NCBI RefSeq assembly: GCF_028640845.1
Contig: NC_080540.1
Span: 265,579,958-265,643,957 of the forward strand
Length of the DNA stretch: 64,000 nucleotides
Reading direction: 5' to 3'
Origin: Ahaetulla prasina
Lineage: Eukaryota > Chordata > Lepidosauria > Squamata > Colubridae
Under the pieces are notes generated by a model, which was given only the letters and a program-made list of their open reading frames with translations, did no database searches and was not told the origin of the DNA. The position numbers were made by a program, and so were the translations under genes. This document shows positions 1 through 11,830 of this stretch, piece by piece. The first letter of the stretch is position 1; every line of letters starts with the position of its first letter.

Positions 1-615
1 CAATGAATGGTTAGCACTTTTTAGCGCTAGATAAAAATTAATGACATTTAAGAGGTATTGGACTTAATCCACTTGGGACAACATAGAACCTCTGGAGTGG
101 TTCTTCCTTTGACTGTGTCCCCAGGCTCCTTCTCCTAACAAAGATGCAGGTCAATGGTAAGAAAAGTAAGGTCCTGCTCATAGGCATGAAAAACCAAAGG
201 TACAGATAGAGAATAGACAGCACTTGGCTCATCAGTAGTATCTGTGAAACTGATCTAGTTGTACTAGTAAGCCAATGCTTAAATACGAGTCATCAGTGTG
301 CTGCATTTGCCAAAAAATATCAATGCTGTCCTAAGCTGCATCGAGACAGAGATAACCCAAAGAGCATGAGAAGTGATAGAATATCTCTATATTGCAGTAG
401 TAGGGCCACATTTTGAATACTGTAGTCAGTTCTAACATTATAGATCCAATAAGATCTATAATATCTAGATCTGTTTTAATAAAATAATAAAACTGCCATG
501 TGCACCTATGTCTGGCCTCTTTGGGTATAGAAAATGGAAAGAAAATCAGGAAAATTGTGAAGAATTAGAAAAAAATATGCCACTGCCTACCAGATGCTGT
601 GATGGCAAGCAGCTT

Positions 616-840
616 TTTTTTTTAATGCTGTCAGGTCATTACTGACACTTGACTGCCTGCACAAGTCCCTGCAGTATTCTGAGCGAGATTTTCCAAAAGT
701 AGCTTGACATTGCCTCCTTCATAGGATTGAGACAAAGTGACTGACCAAAGGTCACCCAGCTGGCTTGGTGTCAAAGTTGGATTAGAACACGTGGTCTTCC
801 GATTTCTAGCTTGATGTCTTAACCATTACATGAATCTCAC
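616..840 (-). mobile_element. SINE fragment inside block B (copy 1)
   Basis: Contains the phrase AAAGGTCACCCAGCTGGCTT followed by a degenerate reverse tRNA-like end (CTTAACCATTACAT). This arrangement is typical of old MIR-like tRNA-derived SINEs in amniotes. It starts beside an oligo-T run. The assignment to a particular SINE family is uncertain. Confidence 0.5.
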
Positions 841-2174
841 AAGCAGAAAAAAATGTTTAATGCAAAACTACGCAGTCAGTTCTAACATTATAGATCCAAT
901 AAGATCTATAATATCTAGTCAATGAATGGTTAGCACTTTTTAGCGCTAGATAAAAATTAATGACATTTAAGAGGTATTGGACTTAATCCACTTGGGACAA
1001 CATAGAACCTCTGGAGTGGTTCTTCCTTTGACTGTGTCCCCAGGCTCCTTCTCCTAACAAAGATGCAGGTCAATGGTAAGAAAAGTAAGGTCCTGCTCAT
1101 AGGCATGAAAAACCAAAGGTACAGATAGAGAATAGACAGCACTTGGCTCATCAGTAGTATCTGTGAAACTGATCTAGTTGTACTAGTAAGCCAATGCTTA
1201 AATACGAGTCATCAGTGTGCTGCATTTGCCAAAAAATATCAATGCTGTCCTAAGCTGCATCAAGACAGAGATAACCCAAAGAGCATGAGAAGTGATAGAA
1301 TATCTCTATATTGCAGTAGTAGGGCCACATTTTGAATACTGCAGTCAGTTCTAACATTATAGATCCAATAAGATCTATAATATCTAGTCAATGAATGGTT
1401 AGCACTTTTAGCGCTAGATAAAAATTAATGACATTTAAGAGGTATTGGACTTAATCCACTTGGGACAACATAGAACCTCTGGAGTGGTTCTTCCTTTGAC
1501 TGTGTCCCCAGGCTCCTTCTCCTAACAAAGATGCAGGTCAATGGTAAGAAAAGTAAGGTCCTGCTCATAGGCATGAAAAACCAAAGGTACAGATAGAGAA
1601 TAGACAGCACTTGGCTCATCAGTAGTATCTGTGAAACTGATCTAGTTGTACTAGTAAGCCAATGCTTAAATACGAGTCATCAGTGTGCTGCATTTGCCAA
1701 AAAATATCAATGCTGTCCTAAGCTGCATCGAGACAGAGATAACCCAAAGAGCATGAGAAGTGATAGAATATCTCTATATTGCAGTAGTAGGGCCACATTT
1801 TGAATACTGTAGTCAGTTCTGGTTATCATGATACAAAAAATAGAAACTATATAAACAACTTGGTTTAGGTTGGAACTTTAGTCTGAAGGCTGCATTTTTC
1901 CATCTTACAAGATTGCAATTTTGTTTAAAGTGAAATAAATATTTCTAGTTACTATTGATCTAATCCAAGGAGTGATATGTTTTTTATTTAAGCATAATCT
2001 AATCTTGCTTGTGTATGACCATAATATCTAGATCTGTTTTAATAAAATAATAAAACTGCCATGTGCACCTATGTCTGGCCTCTTTGGGTATAGAAAATGG
2101 AAAGAAAATCAGGAAAATTGTGAAGAATTAGAAAAAAATATGCCACTGCCTACCAGATGCTGTGATGGCAAGCA

Positions 2175-2400
2175 GCTTTTTTTTTTTTTAATGCTGTCAG
2201 GTCATTACTGACACTTGACTGCCTGCACAAGTCCCTGCAGTATTCTGAGCGAGATTTTCCAAAAGTAGCTTGACATTGCCTCCTTCATAGGATTGAGACA
2301 AAGTGACTGACCAAAGGTCACCCAGCTGGCTTGGTGTCAAAGTTGGATTAGAACACGTGGTCTTCCGATTTCTAGCTTGATGTCTTAACCATTACATGAA
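2175..2400 (-). mobile_element. SINE fragment inside block B (copy 2)
   Basis: Nearly identical to 616-840 because it lies in the duplicated block B. It differs mainly in the length of the leading oligo-T run. It is therefore one insertion followed by block duplication, not two insertions. Confidence 0.5.
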
Positions 2401-2886
2401 TCTCACAAGCAGAAAAAAATGTTTAATGCAAAACTACGCAGTCAGTTCTAACATTATAGATCCAATAAGATCTATAATATCTAGTCAATGAATGGTTAGC
2501 ACTTTTTAGCGCTAGATAAAAATTAATGACATTTAAGAGGTATTGGACTTAATCCACTTGGGACAACATAGAACCTCTGGAGTGGTTCTTCCTTTGACTG
2601 TGTCCCCAGGCTCCTTCTCCTAACAAAGATGCAGGTCAATGGTAAGAAAAGTAAGGTCCTGCTCATAGGCATGAAAAACCAAAGGTACAGATAGAGAATA
2701 GACAGCACTTGGCTCATCAGTAGTATCTGTGAAACTGATCTAGTTGTACTAGTAAGCCAATGCTTAAATACGAGTCATCAGTGTGCTGCATTTGCCAAAA
2801 AATATCAATGCTGTCCTAAGCTGCATCAAGACAGAGATAACCCAAAGAGCATGAGAAGTGATAGAATATCTCTATATTGCAGTAGT

Positions 2887-3016
2887 TTGTTTTTTTTTTA
2901 AATTTTTTTATTATTTTTTTTGCAACAAACAAACAAAAAGAAAATACATTATTACACCCTTGTGCTATACATAAAAGGAAGATTTGGGTCTTCGGATATA
3001 TCCTCATGATTGCCAA
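2887..3016 (-). mobile_element. 5'-truncated L1 3' end
   Basis: A 130-bp insertion starting with a T-rich run (poly-A on the minus strand). It is flanked by a perfect 15-bp duplication, CTATATTGCAGTAGT, at 2872-2886 and 3017-3031. It interrupts the last A block, so it postdates the array. The minus-strand text resembles the terminal 3' UTR of squamate L1 elements. Long target duplication plus poly-A indicates target-primed reverse transcription. Confidence 0.75.
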
Positions 3017-3191
3017 CTATATTGCAGTAGTAGGGCCACATTTTGAATACTGCAGTCAGTTCTGGTTATCATGATACAAAAATACGCCCTTGAAAATGTA
3101 CAGAGAATATCAACAAAGATCATAAGGGGTGAGTGGGGTCTGGAAACTAAACCATATGATGAACAGCTAAGGAAACTAGATATGTTTAACC

Positions 3192-4057
3192 CAGTGGTGG
3201 GTTTCAAAAATTTTTACTACTGGTTCTGTGGGTGTGGCTTGGTGGGTATAGCGTAGGTTGGTGGGTGTGGATTGGTGGGTGTGAAAAGGAAAGGTTACTT
3301 CAAAATCCCCATTCCCTCCCCACTCCTGGGGAAGGTTACTTCAAATCCCCATTCCCTCCCCCCCCCCACTAACCTGCTCTGGGAAGGAATCAAACTCCCC
3401 CCTCTTCATTTCCCCAAATAAAATATTACTCATAAGAAAAGTCTCCTAGAAAAGCAAGAAAAAATCAAGCTTCTAACAAAGGAACCTGTCTGAGGCTCAT
3501 TCCACATTCCTGCCAGCTGCAAAAAGGAAACTTTGTAAGAAGAAAACAGCTACCGGTGCTTAGAGATAATAGAAAGTGGAAGCCAGAAGTTCGGCTCCAT
3601 TTACTAGCAGGCAGAAAACTCATTCAAGACAGGATATAATGGAAATCGCCCAAACCTTTTTAGAAACACAAAGCCCATGTTGCACAAACCCCAAAACTTC
3701 AAAAACATAAGAATCCCTCCTCTTATCCAGTTTGTTGTTCAACCCAGAAATGAACTGCTGAATATCACTTCACTTCTGCAAATAAAAACCTCCTTCCAGC
3801 AGCTGCGTCTTGGCTTGTCAATTTAAAGCAACGGCATCTTCTTGTTGTTGTTTTTTTCTTCTTCTTTGCCAAGCAATCTCCTGGCTGAAAAGCGAACCCT
3901 GATTTTTCCCTTCTATCGGATCAGCCAGGAGACTGGGAGGCAGCAAATAGATTGGGGGTGGGGGCTAGCCATAAGTGGCATTTACCAGTTCACTGAACTA
4001 CTCAAAATTTCCACTAGTTTGCAAGAACTAGCCAGAACTGGTTGAAACCCACCTCTG
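3192..4057. mobile_element. hAT-type non-autonomous DNA transposon (866 bp)
   Basis: Terminal inverted repeats are CAGTGGTGGGTTTCAA on the left and TTGAAACCCACCTCTG on the right. A perfect 8-bp target duplication GTTTAACC lies at 3184-3191 and 4058-4065, the length expected for the hAT superfamily. There is no transposase reading frame. The interior carries two near-repeats of a GGTTACTTC/CCCCATTCCCTCCCC segment around 3290-3365. It sits in the CR1 tail and shares ends with the elements at 8680 and 9604. Confidence 0.9.
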
Positions 4058-4231
4058 GTTTAACCTAATAAAGAGAAGTCTTCCAATACTTGAAGGGCTA
4101 TCACAGGGGAGAGGGGTTCAATTTATCCTCCACAGCATCTCAGTGCAAGATAAGAAGCAATGGATAGAATTTCATTGGAGGAAGATCCAACCTGGAATTA
4201 AGGAGACATTTCCTGGCAGTGAGAACAATTA

Positions 4232-4621
4232 CTGTATTTTTTGGAGGATAAGACACACTTTTTCCCCCCTAAAAGAGGCTGAAAATTTGGGTGCAACTTA
4301 TACTCTGAATGTAGCTTTTTCAAAGCTTTTTTTTTCAGCCCTAACAAGACACTAGTGAGTGAAGCGATCTCTGTGCTTTGCCTGTTTTTCTCATTGCTGC
4401 TCCCTCTCAGCTGTGCTTTAGAAGCTATTTTTTATCCCCAAGCAGGGGATAAAAAGCGCACACGCACACACTCAAAACCAGCAAACTAATCTGCTGAAGC
4501 TGACCAGACTAAGGACGCTAGCCAGATGAATACCTGGTAGGCAGGGTTTTTTTCCTATTTTCCTCCCCAAAAACTAAATTGCGTCTATACTCCGATGCGT
4601 CTTATACTCCGAAAAATATGG
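4232..4621. mobile_element. MITE with TA target duplication (390 bp)
   Basis: The ends are imperfect inverted repeats (CTGTATTTTTTGGAGGATAA and TTATACTCCGAAAAATATGG). They are flanked by TA at 4230-4231 and 4622-4623. Removing the element plus one TA restores continuous CR1 text (AGAACAATTA joined to GTCAATGG). A TA duplication fits a Tc1/mariner-like mobiliser, but no transposase is present. A second family member lies at 16301-16802. Confidence 0.85.
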
Positions 4622-4795
4622 TAGTCAATGGAATAGCTTGTCTCCTGAACTTGTGGATGCTCCATTATTGGAGGTTTTTTAATTAAAAAAATGGGCAATT
4701 ATTTGTCTGAGATGGAATAACATGACTCCTGCCAAGGGGTTGGACTAGAAGATGTCCAAGGTCCTTTCCAGCCCTATGATTCTGTGAATAATTAG

Positions 4796-7006
4796 ATTAG
4801 TGCTCCAGGGCACTATTGTCACTCCTCCACTCTGAGATGGCCCTCTACAGACTGGGAAAGGTCAGGCTGAAAAAATAAATATAGGAGTCAACTAGTAATT
4901 GTACAATAGACTAGATTAAGATGTCCAGGGCAGGCCATGAGATACAGAGATCTCGTCTATAGAAGTTTAGTCTATCTTTAATAATCTGTTGCCAGAAGTT
5001 GTTTCTTAATTCTGCTTAATGATAGGATATTGTTAGGTATTATCATGCCACAAAAATTGAGAAAGAGGAAAAGAGAACTAAAAGTAAAACTTGCAAATTG
5101 AGTCTCTCATTAAATTAATTTCTGCATATTACTAGATGCTTGATCTTTGTACTATCTATTAATGCCTTTAATATGTTTATTAAACAAATAAAAATAAGGA
5201 AAACTGAATATAAATTGCTGTTTAAAAGGCAGAAGCAGACCAACTTAATAATGTTTTATTTCCATTACCCATGTTAAGAGATAAAACACTACATTGATTA
5301 GACATATAATATGTACTTGTTTCATTGTTGCACAAAAAATCCACCTAATCCATATATTAGGTGAGTTCCTGCCTGGAGCTAGAGAATGTTATAGCATTGA
5401 TCTAAAAATTAAGTTAGAACAAAGTAAGGCATAGGACAGGTTTTATGAAGCTCAGCAAATTGTAGTAATGTAGAAGGAAAAATGAGACTTCCCCACACTT
5501 GATACTATATAATACCAGGTAACCCTAATACGATATTGGAGAGCTAGGTCAAAATAACATCATCAAAATAGCCAATTCACCAATAATTAAAAGAAGGAAA
5601 AATGTAGAAAGCTTATTAAAGTGCCTGTGGCAGCTTAATCTAAACAGGACGTTTCTTAATATCCTCAGATTTCACTGACAAATATAATTAATCCAAACAC
5701 CTCTTTCCTCACAGTTATCTTTTTTTATTCTGTTGCATTGATTTTGTGCATTGAAGAAAAACAGGATGCATTATCTATTCACACATTGTATCTAATCCTA
5801 ACCCTAACCCTCTTCTGGAACAGGGACTAGAAAATAAAAAAAAAGCTATGATTTTCTTTCTGCCAATTTCCATGTTAATAACAAAAGTAGAAAAGCCAAT
5901 GTCCTATTTTTGTGTTATTTACAAAAGCCAATTCTAATCATCTTTACTTTTTCTAAAACAAACATGGCACTACGGTGAAGTCCTGTTCTTTTTATTTAGT
6001 CAAATTTAGTTTAAAGAAGCATCAATCCAGCATGTAATCAGGATTTCCTAGGACTGAAATATATCTTGTGAATTAAATGATTGATAGCTCAAGGACTGAG
6101 GCAACATATCCACAACAGTCCCTGACAGCTTTGTGTGTGACAGAAAATACCCTCTAAATCAGAAATAAAGATGCATTGCCTTTGTTTTTAAAAATCCCAA
6201 TTCTTTAGTAAGAAAAATTAGTGATCCGCAAAACCAGCTTTACATTTCATATATTTAAATAATGAGCATATCATATTGTAGAGTCCTAAAATGGCAAGAT
6301 TTACAGCCTTGTTGTAAAGATACCAGCTAAAATTTGCATTTAGCTTTAAAAGTTCTTACGTTTGATCTACAGATTTTTTGAAATCTGATCTGATTCTCTG
6401 CTATCCTCCAGTGCTTTCAACCAAGAGTAGCAGCGCTACTCTGTGGGACTATTTGGCAACAAAGAGTGCCGTAGCAGAGGCTTTCCAGATATTCAGGTAG
6501 AACATAAATTCTGGTGATATTTCTTTACCAGATCAGTGAGAGCTCCTGCAACCACAAGGGCTTCCAGATTCAGCTAACCTCAAAGCTCCTTTCTTCTGTG
6601 CTCCTGTTCTCTCTCTCTTTCTTCCTTTTTGTCTATAATTTTGCAATTCACCATTGTATCTAAAAATAAACATACTGTCCCCACCTGCTGGCCACAGTTT
6701 TAAATGTTAAGGAGTGTTCTCCTGAGTCTCTTTCCCTTGAGGCTCATTACATAAATGTGCAGCCTTTCCAAACATCTGTAGAGGATTGTCATATAAGTGA
6801 ACCTTGTACTTGGCATGAGAAAAGCATAGAAATGCAAAGGAACTAGCCAATTCTTGCCACCTGTTGTTCTTGGACATAGGAGAGAAATAACATAAACCAA
6901 ACTGTGGTCCTTTCTTTGATAGGAAGGGAGGTACTATATGGACAACATAAATCCCCTTGTTTGTGATACGTGGGTGTTTATATATCTAATTATAATGGCT
7001 TAGAAT
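4796..7006. other. No recognised gene or element
   Basis: AT-rich sequence without a coding frame that looks real. A short run of about two and a half CCCTAA units at 5797-5811 is too brief to call an interstitial telomere. I see no inverted ends or poly-A insertions here. Confidence 0.5.
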
Positions 7007-7275
7007 TGGGTGAAATGCTCCCAGATCGGACTGGATCGCGTGGTCTGGTAGTGATTGTGGCTGGTAGTTTGCCGATCTGGTAGTGATGGCAGTCGAAGCT
7101 CCGCCCACTCACCTGGATGTCATTACTTCCTGGTTTTAACCAGGATGTGTTTTTTACCTTCTGCGCATGCACAGAAGGTCTGCACATGCATATGACACAC
7201 ATGCACACGCGAGCAAAGCGAACACGGTGCATGCACTTCCAAACCGGTAAGGAAGGTAAGTAAATTTCACCCCGA
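7007..7275. mobile_element. hAT-like MITE (269 bp), GGGTGAAAT family
   Basis: The left end reads TGGGTGAAATGCTCCCAG and the right end AAATTTCACCCCGA, an inverted pair. TTAGAAT occurs directly outside both ends (7000-7006 and 7276-7282), a slightly decayed 8-bp target duplication. The ends match those of the larger element at 20360-21528 (CAGGGGTGAAAT). The interior has CpG and GCGCATGC-rich text but no protein frame. Confidence 0.75.
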
Positions 7276-7282
7276 TTAGAAT

Positions 7283-8144
7283 AGCAGAAGAGAATGTAGA
7301 GGTTTGGGGAAGGGGATAGTTAAGTCATTCCATAATATTAACAGATATAATAGTTTTGAAGTAAAAGTCATAGCATGATTTGCATTGCTTTCTCTCAGTC
7401 CTTTTTTAACATTTCTGTGAGGTTTATAAGCCAAATCTTGCTTAATTCAAGGCTCTTTTGCATTCATCTGTTCAAAAGCCCAGTGATCATTGCTGTAGCC
7501 CATGCCAATTAAAAAAATCTTCGCTGCATCTGTTTCAAATGGCTTTTGTTCCTCATTGAAATGGGCATTTCCCCCCACAATGCTACAAAAATGATCTGCT
7601 GGCAAGTCATATGACTCCTTTAGACTTGGGGGAACCTTCAAATATTCTGCAGTAACTCAGTTTCCTTTCAGCTTTGCTCATATTGCTTGTCCTTATTTCA
7701 GTTATTTTTTTTATACTGTCACCCAGTATAAAGCCAATCCGTTCCAGTTGCTTGAGATAGATCAGGTAAAAAATGAAACTCTCCAGAACATGTAGCAAAA
7801 CAAAACAAAAATGTATTTGACACACATGTGACCAGTACACCACACTGAATCTTTCCCCAGGGTGAGCAAGTAGCTGTCAGTAAGATATCAAGAGAATATA
7901 CACAGCCTGCAGATGCCCTGGAGGGGCCTTTTGTGCTTAAAAATGTAAAGAAAGGCATAAAGGTTAAAGGCTATGTCTATTGGTGGTACATTTGGCTTCA
8001 TGTCATAAAAGTTGCATAGGTCTCACTGTCAAATACTTGAGTTGAGCTGAAATGGATCAAGGCAACTTGACTGATAATCAACGGAATAAATTGTTCTGTG
8101 AAGAGAGACTGGGGAGCCAGAAAAGTTTAACCTTGAGAAATGAA
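7283..8144. other. Unassigned; possible decayed coding remnant on minus strand
   Basis: Two overlapping minus-strand frames, 7447-7641 (64 aa) and 7607-7843 (78 aa), have less skewed amino-acid use than neighbouring random frames. They could be one broken coding stretch with a frameshift near 7620-7640. I do not recognise either protein and see no splice signals or poly-A. They may be chance frames. Confidence 0.2.
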
Positions 8145-8478
8145 TATTGAAGGAAGATATGACACACTCTTCAAGTGTCTGAAAGTATGCAAAGGAAAGC
8201 CACAATGTTTCTTTATTTTATCTGGTTGCAGGATAAGGATAATGGATTTAAGTTGCAAGAAGGAAAATTTTAAAGAAATGTTGCAATCAACTCCCTTATA
8301 GAAAGAGCAGTGTGACAATGAAACTAGTTCTCCACAAGGTCATGAGAACTAGTCATGAGTCATGAGCTTCTTTTTACTGGATGTGTTCAGGGATTTTTAA
8401 ATTTGAATTTCTGTACTGAGCTGGTGGTTAGATTCTATGTTCTAAGTGGCTCTTCCAATTCTATGGTTCTATGGTTCT
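8145..8478 (+). mobile_element. CR1 LINE 3' end, degraded
   Basis: The text follows the end of a CR1 ORF and its 3' UTR in order: GATATGACACACTCTTCAAG, a GCAAGAAGGAAAATTT stretch, CAACTCCCTTATAGAAAG, then a terminal TTCTATGGTTCTATGGTTCT repeat as at CR1 3' ends. Many substitutions suggest an old copy. Confidence 0.7.
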
Positions 8479-8679
8479 ACATTTGTGTATCATTTGGTCC
8501 CAGTAACCTGGACTATTATTATTATAAATGCTATCAATTCTATTGGTAGAAATGCATCACACTGTTCTTTTTCATGAGTAGGAAAGTGTCATAGTGACCA
8601 AGGGTCAGCCCAAGAAAGAATTGAAATGCTTTATAATCCAACATATATTTATGCAATATATAAAACTATACATATACAC

Positions 8680-9011
8680 CAGAGGTGGGTTTCAGTAGGT
8701 TCTGACCAGTTCTGGAGAACTGGTAGTGAAAATTCTGAGTAGTTCAGAGAACTAGTAGTAAAAATTTTGACTGGCCCCACCCCCATATATTCTATGCCTC
8801 CCGATTCCCAGCTGATCGGGAGGAAAATGGGGATTTTGCAGTAACCTTCCCCTGGAGTGGGGAGTGAATGGGGATTTTTGCAGTAACTTTCCCCTGGAGT
8901 TGGGTGGGAATGGAGATTTTACAGTATCCTTCCCCTGCCATGCCCACCAAGCCACGGCCACCAAGCCACACCCACAGAAATGGTAGTAAAAAAATTTGAA
9001 ACCCACCACTG
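8680..9011. mobile_element. hAT-type MITE (332 bp)
   Basis: Ends CAGAGGTGGGTTTCA and TTTGAAACCCACCACTG form inverted repeats. A perfect 8-bp duplication ATATACAC lies at 8672-8679 and 9012-9019. The inside contains a tandemly repeated TTTGCAGTAAC/CTTCCCCTGGAG motif near 8830-8935. Same family as 3192-4057 and 9604-9893. Apparent minus-strand frames of 75-89 aa are repeat-derived. Confidence 0.92.
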
Positions 9012-9019
9012 ATATACAC

Positions 9020-9595
9020 ATATTTACTACATATGTATTATGCTAAAATTTTATTCCTCTATTACATGAAAATGTATTCTCCTAGGAATTCAAGAAAAGA
9101 ATAAGTAAGATCCTTGATTATTTTGGCCATGTTAGAATGGAGGAGGCAAAATGGGCCCACAGAATCAGAAAAACTGCTTGAATAGTACAGGCAAGATAAG
9201 AAAATAAACTTGGGATTGCTGCAAGATTATTATATGCTCACACAGAATGAGCAGTGTTGGCAAAATATGCGTGTTCATTAGAAAAAAGACAATAACAATT
9301 TATTAATGACTGAAAGTCCTTCAATTTATGAACTTTTTGCAGAAAAAAAGAGAGTGGGAAAAGAACTTGTAATTTATGGGATTGATGATTAAAAGGGGTA
9401 GATTATGGGAAGAAGAAAATTATATTGTAAGAGAAAGAAAAAGAGAGAGAAAATAAATCCCTTCCATTCCCCTCGCCTCCCTTCCCATTCTAACTCATCC
9501 CATCCCACCTCATCCTTTCTCTACTCCTTTCTTCAACCTAGAAATGATGCAAAATAAAATACGGGATGTTGCATAGAAATTACATTGCATAAAGG
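9020..9595. other. No recognised feature
   Basis: AT-rich spacer between two related hAT elements. It has a purine-rich run near 9424-9455 followed by a C/T-rich stretch at 9457-9535. No frame or repeat family is recognised. Confidence 0.5.
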
Positions 9596-9603
9596 ACTTA
9601 CAT

Positions 9604-9893
9604 CAGAGTTGGGTTTCAGCAGGTTCTGACCAGTTCTGGTGAACCAGTAGCAGAAATTTTGAGTAGTTCAGAGAACTGGTAGTAAAAATTCTGACTGACC
9701 CTGCCCCCATCTATTCTCTGCCTCCCAAGGCCCAGCTGATTGGGAGGAAATGGGGATTTTGCAATAACCTTCCCCTGGAGTGGGGAGGGTATGGAGATTT
9801 TACAGTATCCTTTCCCCGCCACACCCAACACACCACGCCCACCAAGCCACATCCACAGAACTGGTAGTAAAAAAAAATTGAAACCCACCACTG
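9604..9893. mobile_element. hAT-type MITE (290 bp)
   Basis: Ends CAGAGTTGGGTTTCA and TTGAAACCCACCACTG are flanked by a perfect 8-bp duplication ACTTACAT (9596-9603 and 9894-9901). It closely resembles the element at 8680 over both ends but has lost one internal repeat unit. It carries no transposase. Confidence 0.92.
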
Positions 9894-9901
9894 ACTTACA
9901 T

Positions 9902-11202
9902 GCAAGAAAATAGAAGAACTCAAAAGTATCAACAGAGAAGCTTGTATTCTGGATGTCTGGAGTGCATAACTCTAGTTCAACATTTTTTCAAGGCTTATAA
10001 AGGACTAGACAACCTGTGATCCCTTTGGTCTTCCTTTTAGAGATATTTCATTACCAAATTCCTTAATGGCTTCTAGCATGCTTTCCTGGAAAATTTGGGG
10101 TACATTTAGAGATGTATTTTCCTTGAAAATAGCTCATGTTGAACTTTATAGCACAGTTAAACATTACTACAAGAAATGTTTCATGACATTTTATATTAAG
10201 TCATAAACTGTTTTATGGCAATTTTATGTCATAAAATGTTTTATAAAATTTGCCCAATTTTAATTCTATGGGAATCATGGGTCCCGAATCTTTGACTTAT
10301 TTTGTAAGTTAGTCCATTTGAGGAAACTTGGTTCAAAATCTTTCGCCAATGAAAGGGTACCGGAATCAGTTTTAGTAGTATATAGGCTGTAGATAGAGAT
10401 GCAGAGTAGATACCCCAGTCTATGATCAAGATGAATATTTTATTTATACTACAGTCTGCTATGACAAAATGTACCTAAATTCCATGCAAATGCAGTAGTG
10501 TGAAAGGACCTGTACATTTCCAGTGGGCTCCTGACAATGTTTGACTGCTTTGCAATTGTTCATTTGCTTTTAACTAGCACCATTAGCCAGTCATGCTTTT
10601 AGAAATTAAATAGGCTTTTGCTGTGAAGCAGCAATAGCAGAAATTGAGGAGGTCTATGAGGAAGAGTGGTTTTCATTAACCGGAGTGTAATTATTGTTGT
10701 TAATCCTAATTTAAAATTTTACATTTAAATAAATAAGGTGGAGCAGGTGATTCTGTTTTGCAACCATCAAAGGCAGGGCCCTGAATGTAGAAGCTGTAAT
10801 TCTCTATAGAAAGACATAGCAAAAAGGTTTATTAAAACCTGTAAAGTTACCTTTGAGTAAACATGTATTGAATGATGACAGAACAAGAATATAATGGAAG
10901 TATCATGTTATTTATACATTTATATGCCAGAACTTGACCTTATTTAAAATATGAACAATGCAATATTTTTGGAACTTGGCTGAGTTATTCAAATGATTTT
11001 CCCTACTGCTGGGGTTATGAGTATTTTTTTTCTTTGTATTTGCAAAACACATATACAAATGAATTGCCTAGAGGATGGAGGCTTGCATATTCTAGTTTAA
11101 ATATTTGTAATCTTCAATAAAGTATGACCATCACAGAGAATATTCTGGTATATGATAATAGTATATATCGCATTATGCAATTAGACAGTACAATATTAGT
11201 AC
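9902..11202. other. No recognised feature
   Basis: AT-rich DNA. Around 10165-10250 there are several near-repeats of TCATAAA/TTTTATG, giving local dyad symmetry. Nothing resembles a gene. Confidence 0.5.
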
Positions 11203-11830
11203 TGTACTATTATAGAATAGAATAGAATAGAATAGAATTTTATTGGCCAAGTGTGATTGGACACACAAGGAATTTGTCTTGGTGCATATGCTCTCAGTGT
11301 ACATAAAAGAAAAGATACGTTCATCAAGGTACAACATTTACAACACAATTGATGATCAATATATCAATATAAATCATAAGGATTGCCAGCAACAAGTTAT
11401 AGTCATACAGTCATAAGTGGAAAGAGATTGGTGATGGGAACTATGAAACGATTAATAGTAGTGCAGATTCAGTAAATAGTCTGACAGTGTTGAGGGAATT
11501 ATTTGTTTAGCAGAGTGATGGCCTTCGGGAAAAAACTGTTCTTGTGTCTAGTTGTTCTGGTGTGCAGTGCTCTATAGCGTCGTTTTGAGGGTAGGAGTTG
11601 AAACAATTTATGTCCAGGATGCGAGGGATCTGCAAATATTTTCACGGCCCTCTTCTTGATTCGTGCAGTATACAGGTCCTCAATGGAAGGCAAGTTGGTA
11701 GCAATTATTTTTTCTGCAGTTCTAATTATCCTCTGAAGTCTGTGTTTTTCTTGTTGGGTTGCAGAACCGAACCAGACAGTTATAGAGGTGCAAATGACAG
11801 ACTCAATAATTATTTGTGGTATGTATGCAG
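11203..11830 (-). mobile_element. CR1/L3-type LINE 3' end with RT C-terminal remnant
   Basis: On the minus strand a short coding stretch (11499-11693) reads ...VKIFADPSHPGHKLFQLLP..., the C-terminal tail of a snake-type CR1/L3 ORF2. It is followed by a 3' UTR containing AGCATATGCACCAAGACAAA and TTGGCCAATAAAATTCTATT. The element ends in a (TTCTA)n tract at 11211-11236. It is strongly 5'-truncated, as usual for LINE insertions. Related copies lie at 13853-14330 (minus) and 33139-33642 (plus). Confidence 0.85.

Larger units (their letters stand above)
1..3064 (+). repeat. Complex tandem array of CR1-derived blocks
   Basis: Blocks recur as A (1-468), B (469-919), A (920-1388), A (1389-1820), C (1821-2020, single copy), B (2021-2485), A (2486 onward). 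A starts CAATGAATGGTTAGC at 1, 920, 1389 and 2486. A resembles the 3' part of a CR1 LINE in plus orientation, and the array runs into clear CR1 3' sequence on its right. Diagnostic bases pair A1 with A3 (CGAGAC, TGTAGTCAG) and A2 with A4 (CAAGAC, TGCAGTCAG). The identical 64-aa minus-strand frame in each A copy is a by-product of the repetition, not a gene. Confidence 0.85.
3032..4795 (+). mobile_element. CR1 LINE 3' region, interrupted twice
   Basis: CR1 sequence occupies 3032-3191, 4066-4229 and 4624-4795; the gaps are a hAT element and a TA-flanked MITE. Once these are subtracted the text is continuous. It ends with a CR1-like terminus (GGTTGGACTAGAAGATGTCC, then CAGCCCTATGATTCTGTGAA). Only the 3' UTR-proximal part is present, with no usable reading frame. 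Confidence 0.8.

Noticed and set aside
38..2717. Four identical 64-aa minus-strand frames
   Set aside because: They lie in the duplicated CR1-derived block A; identity reflects recent duplication, not selection.
5797..5811. Telomere-like CCCTAA units
   Set aside because: Only about two and a half units; too short for an interstitial telomere.
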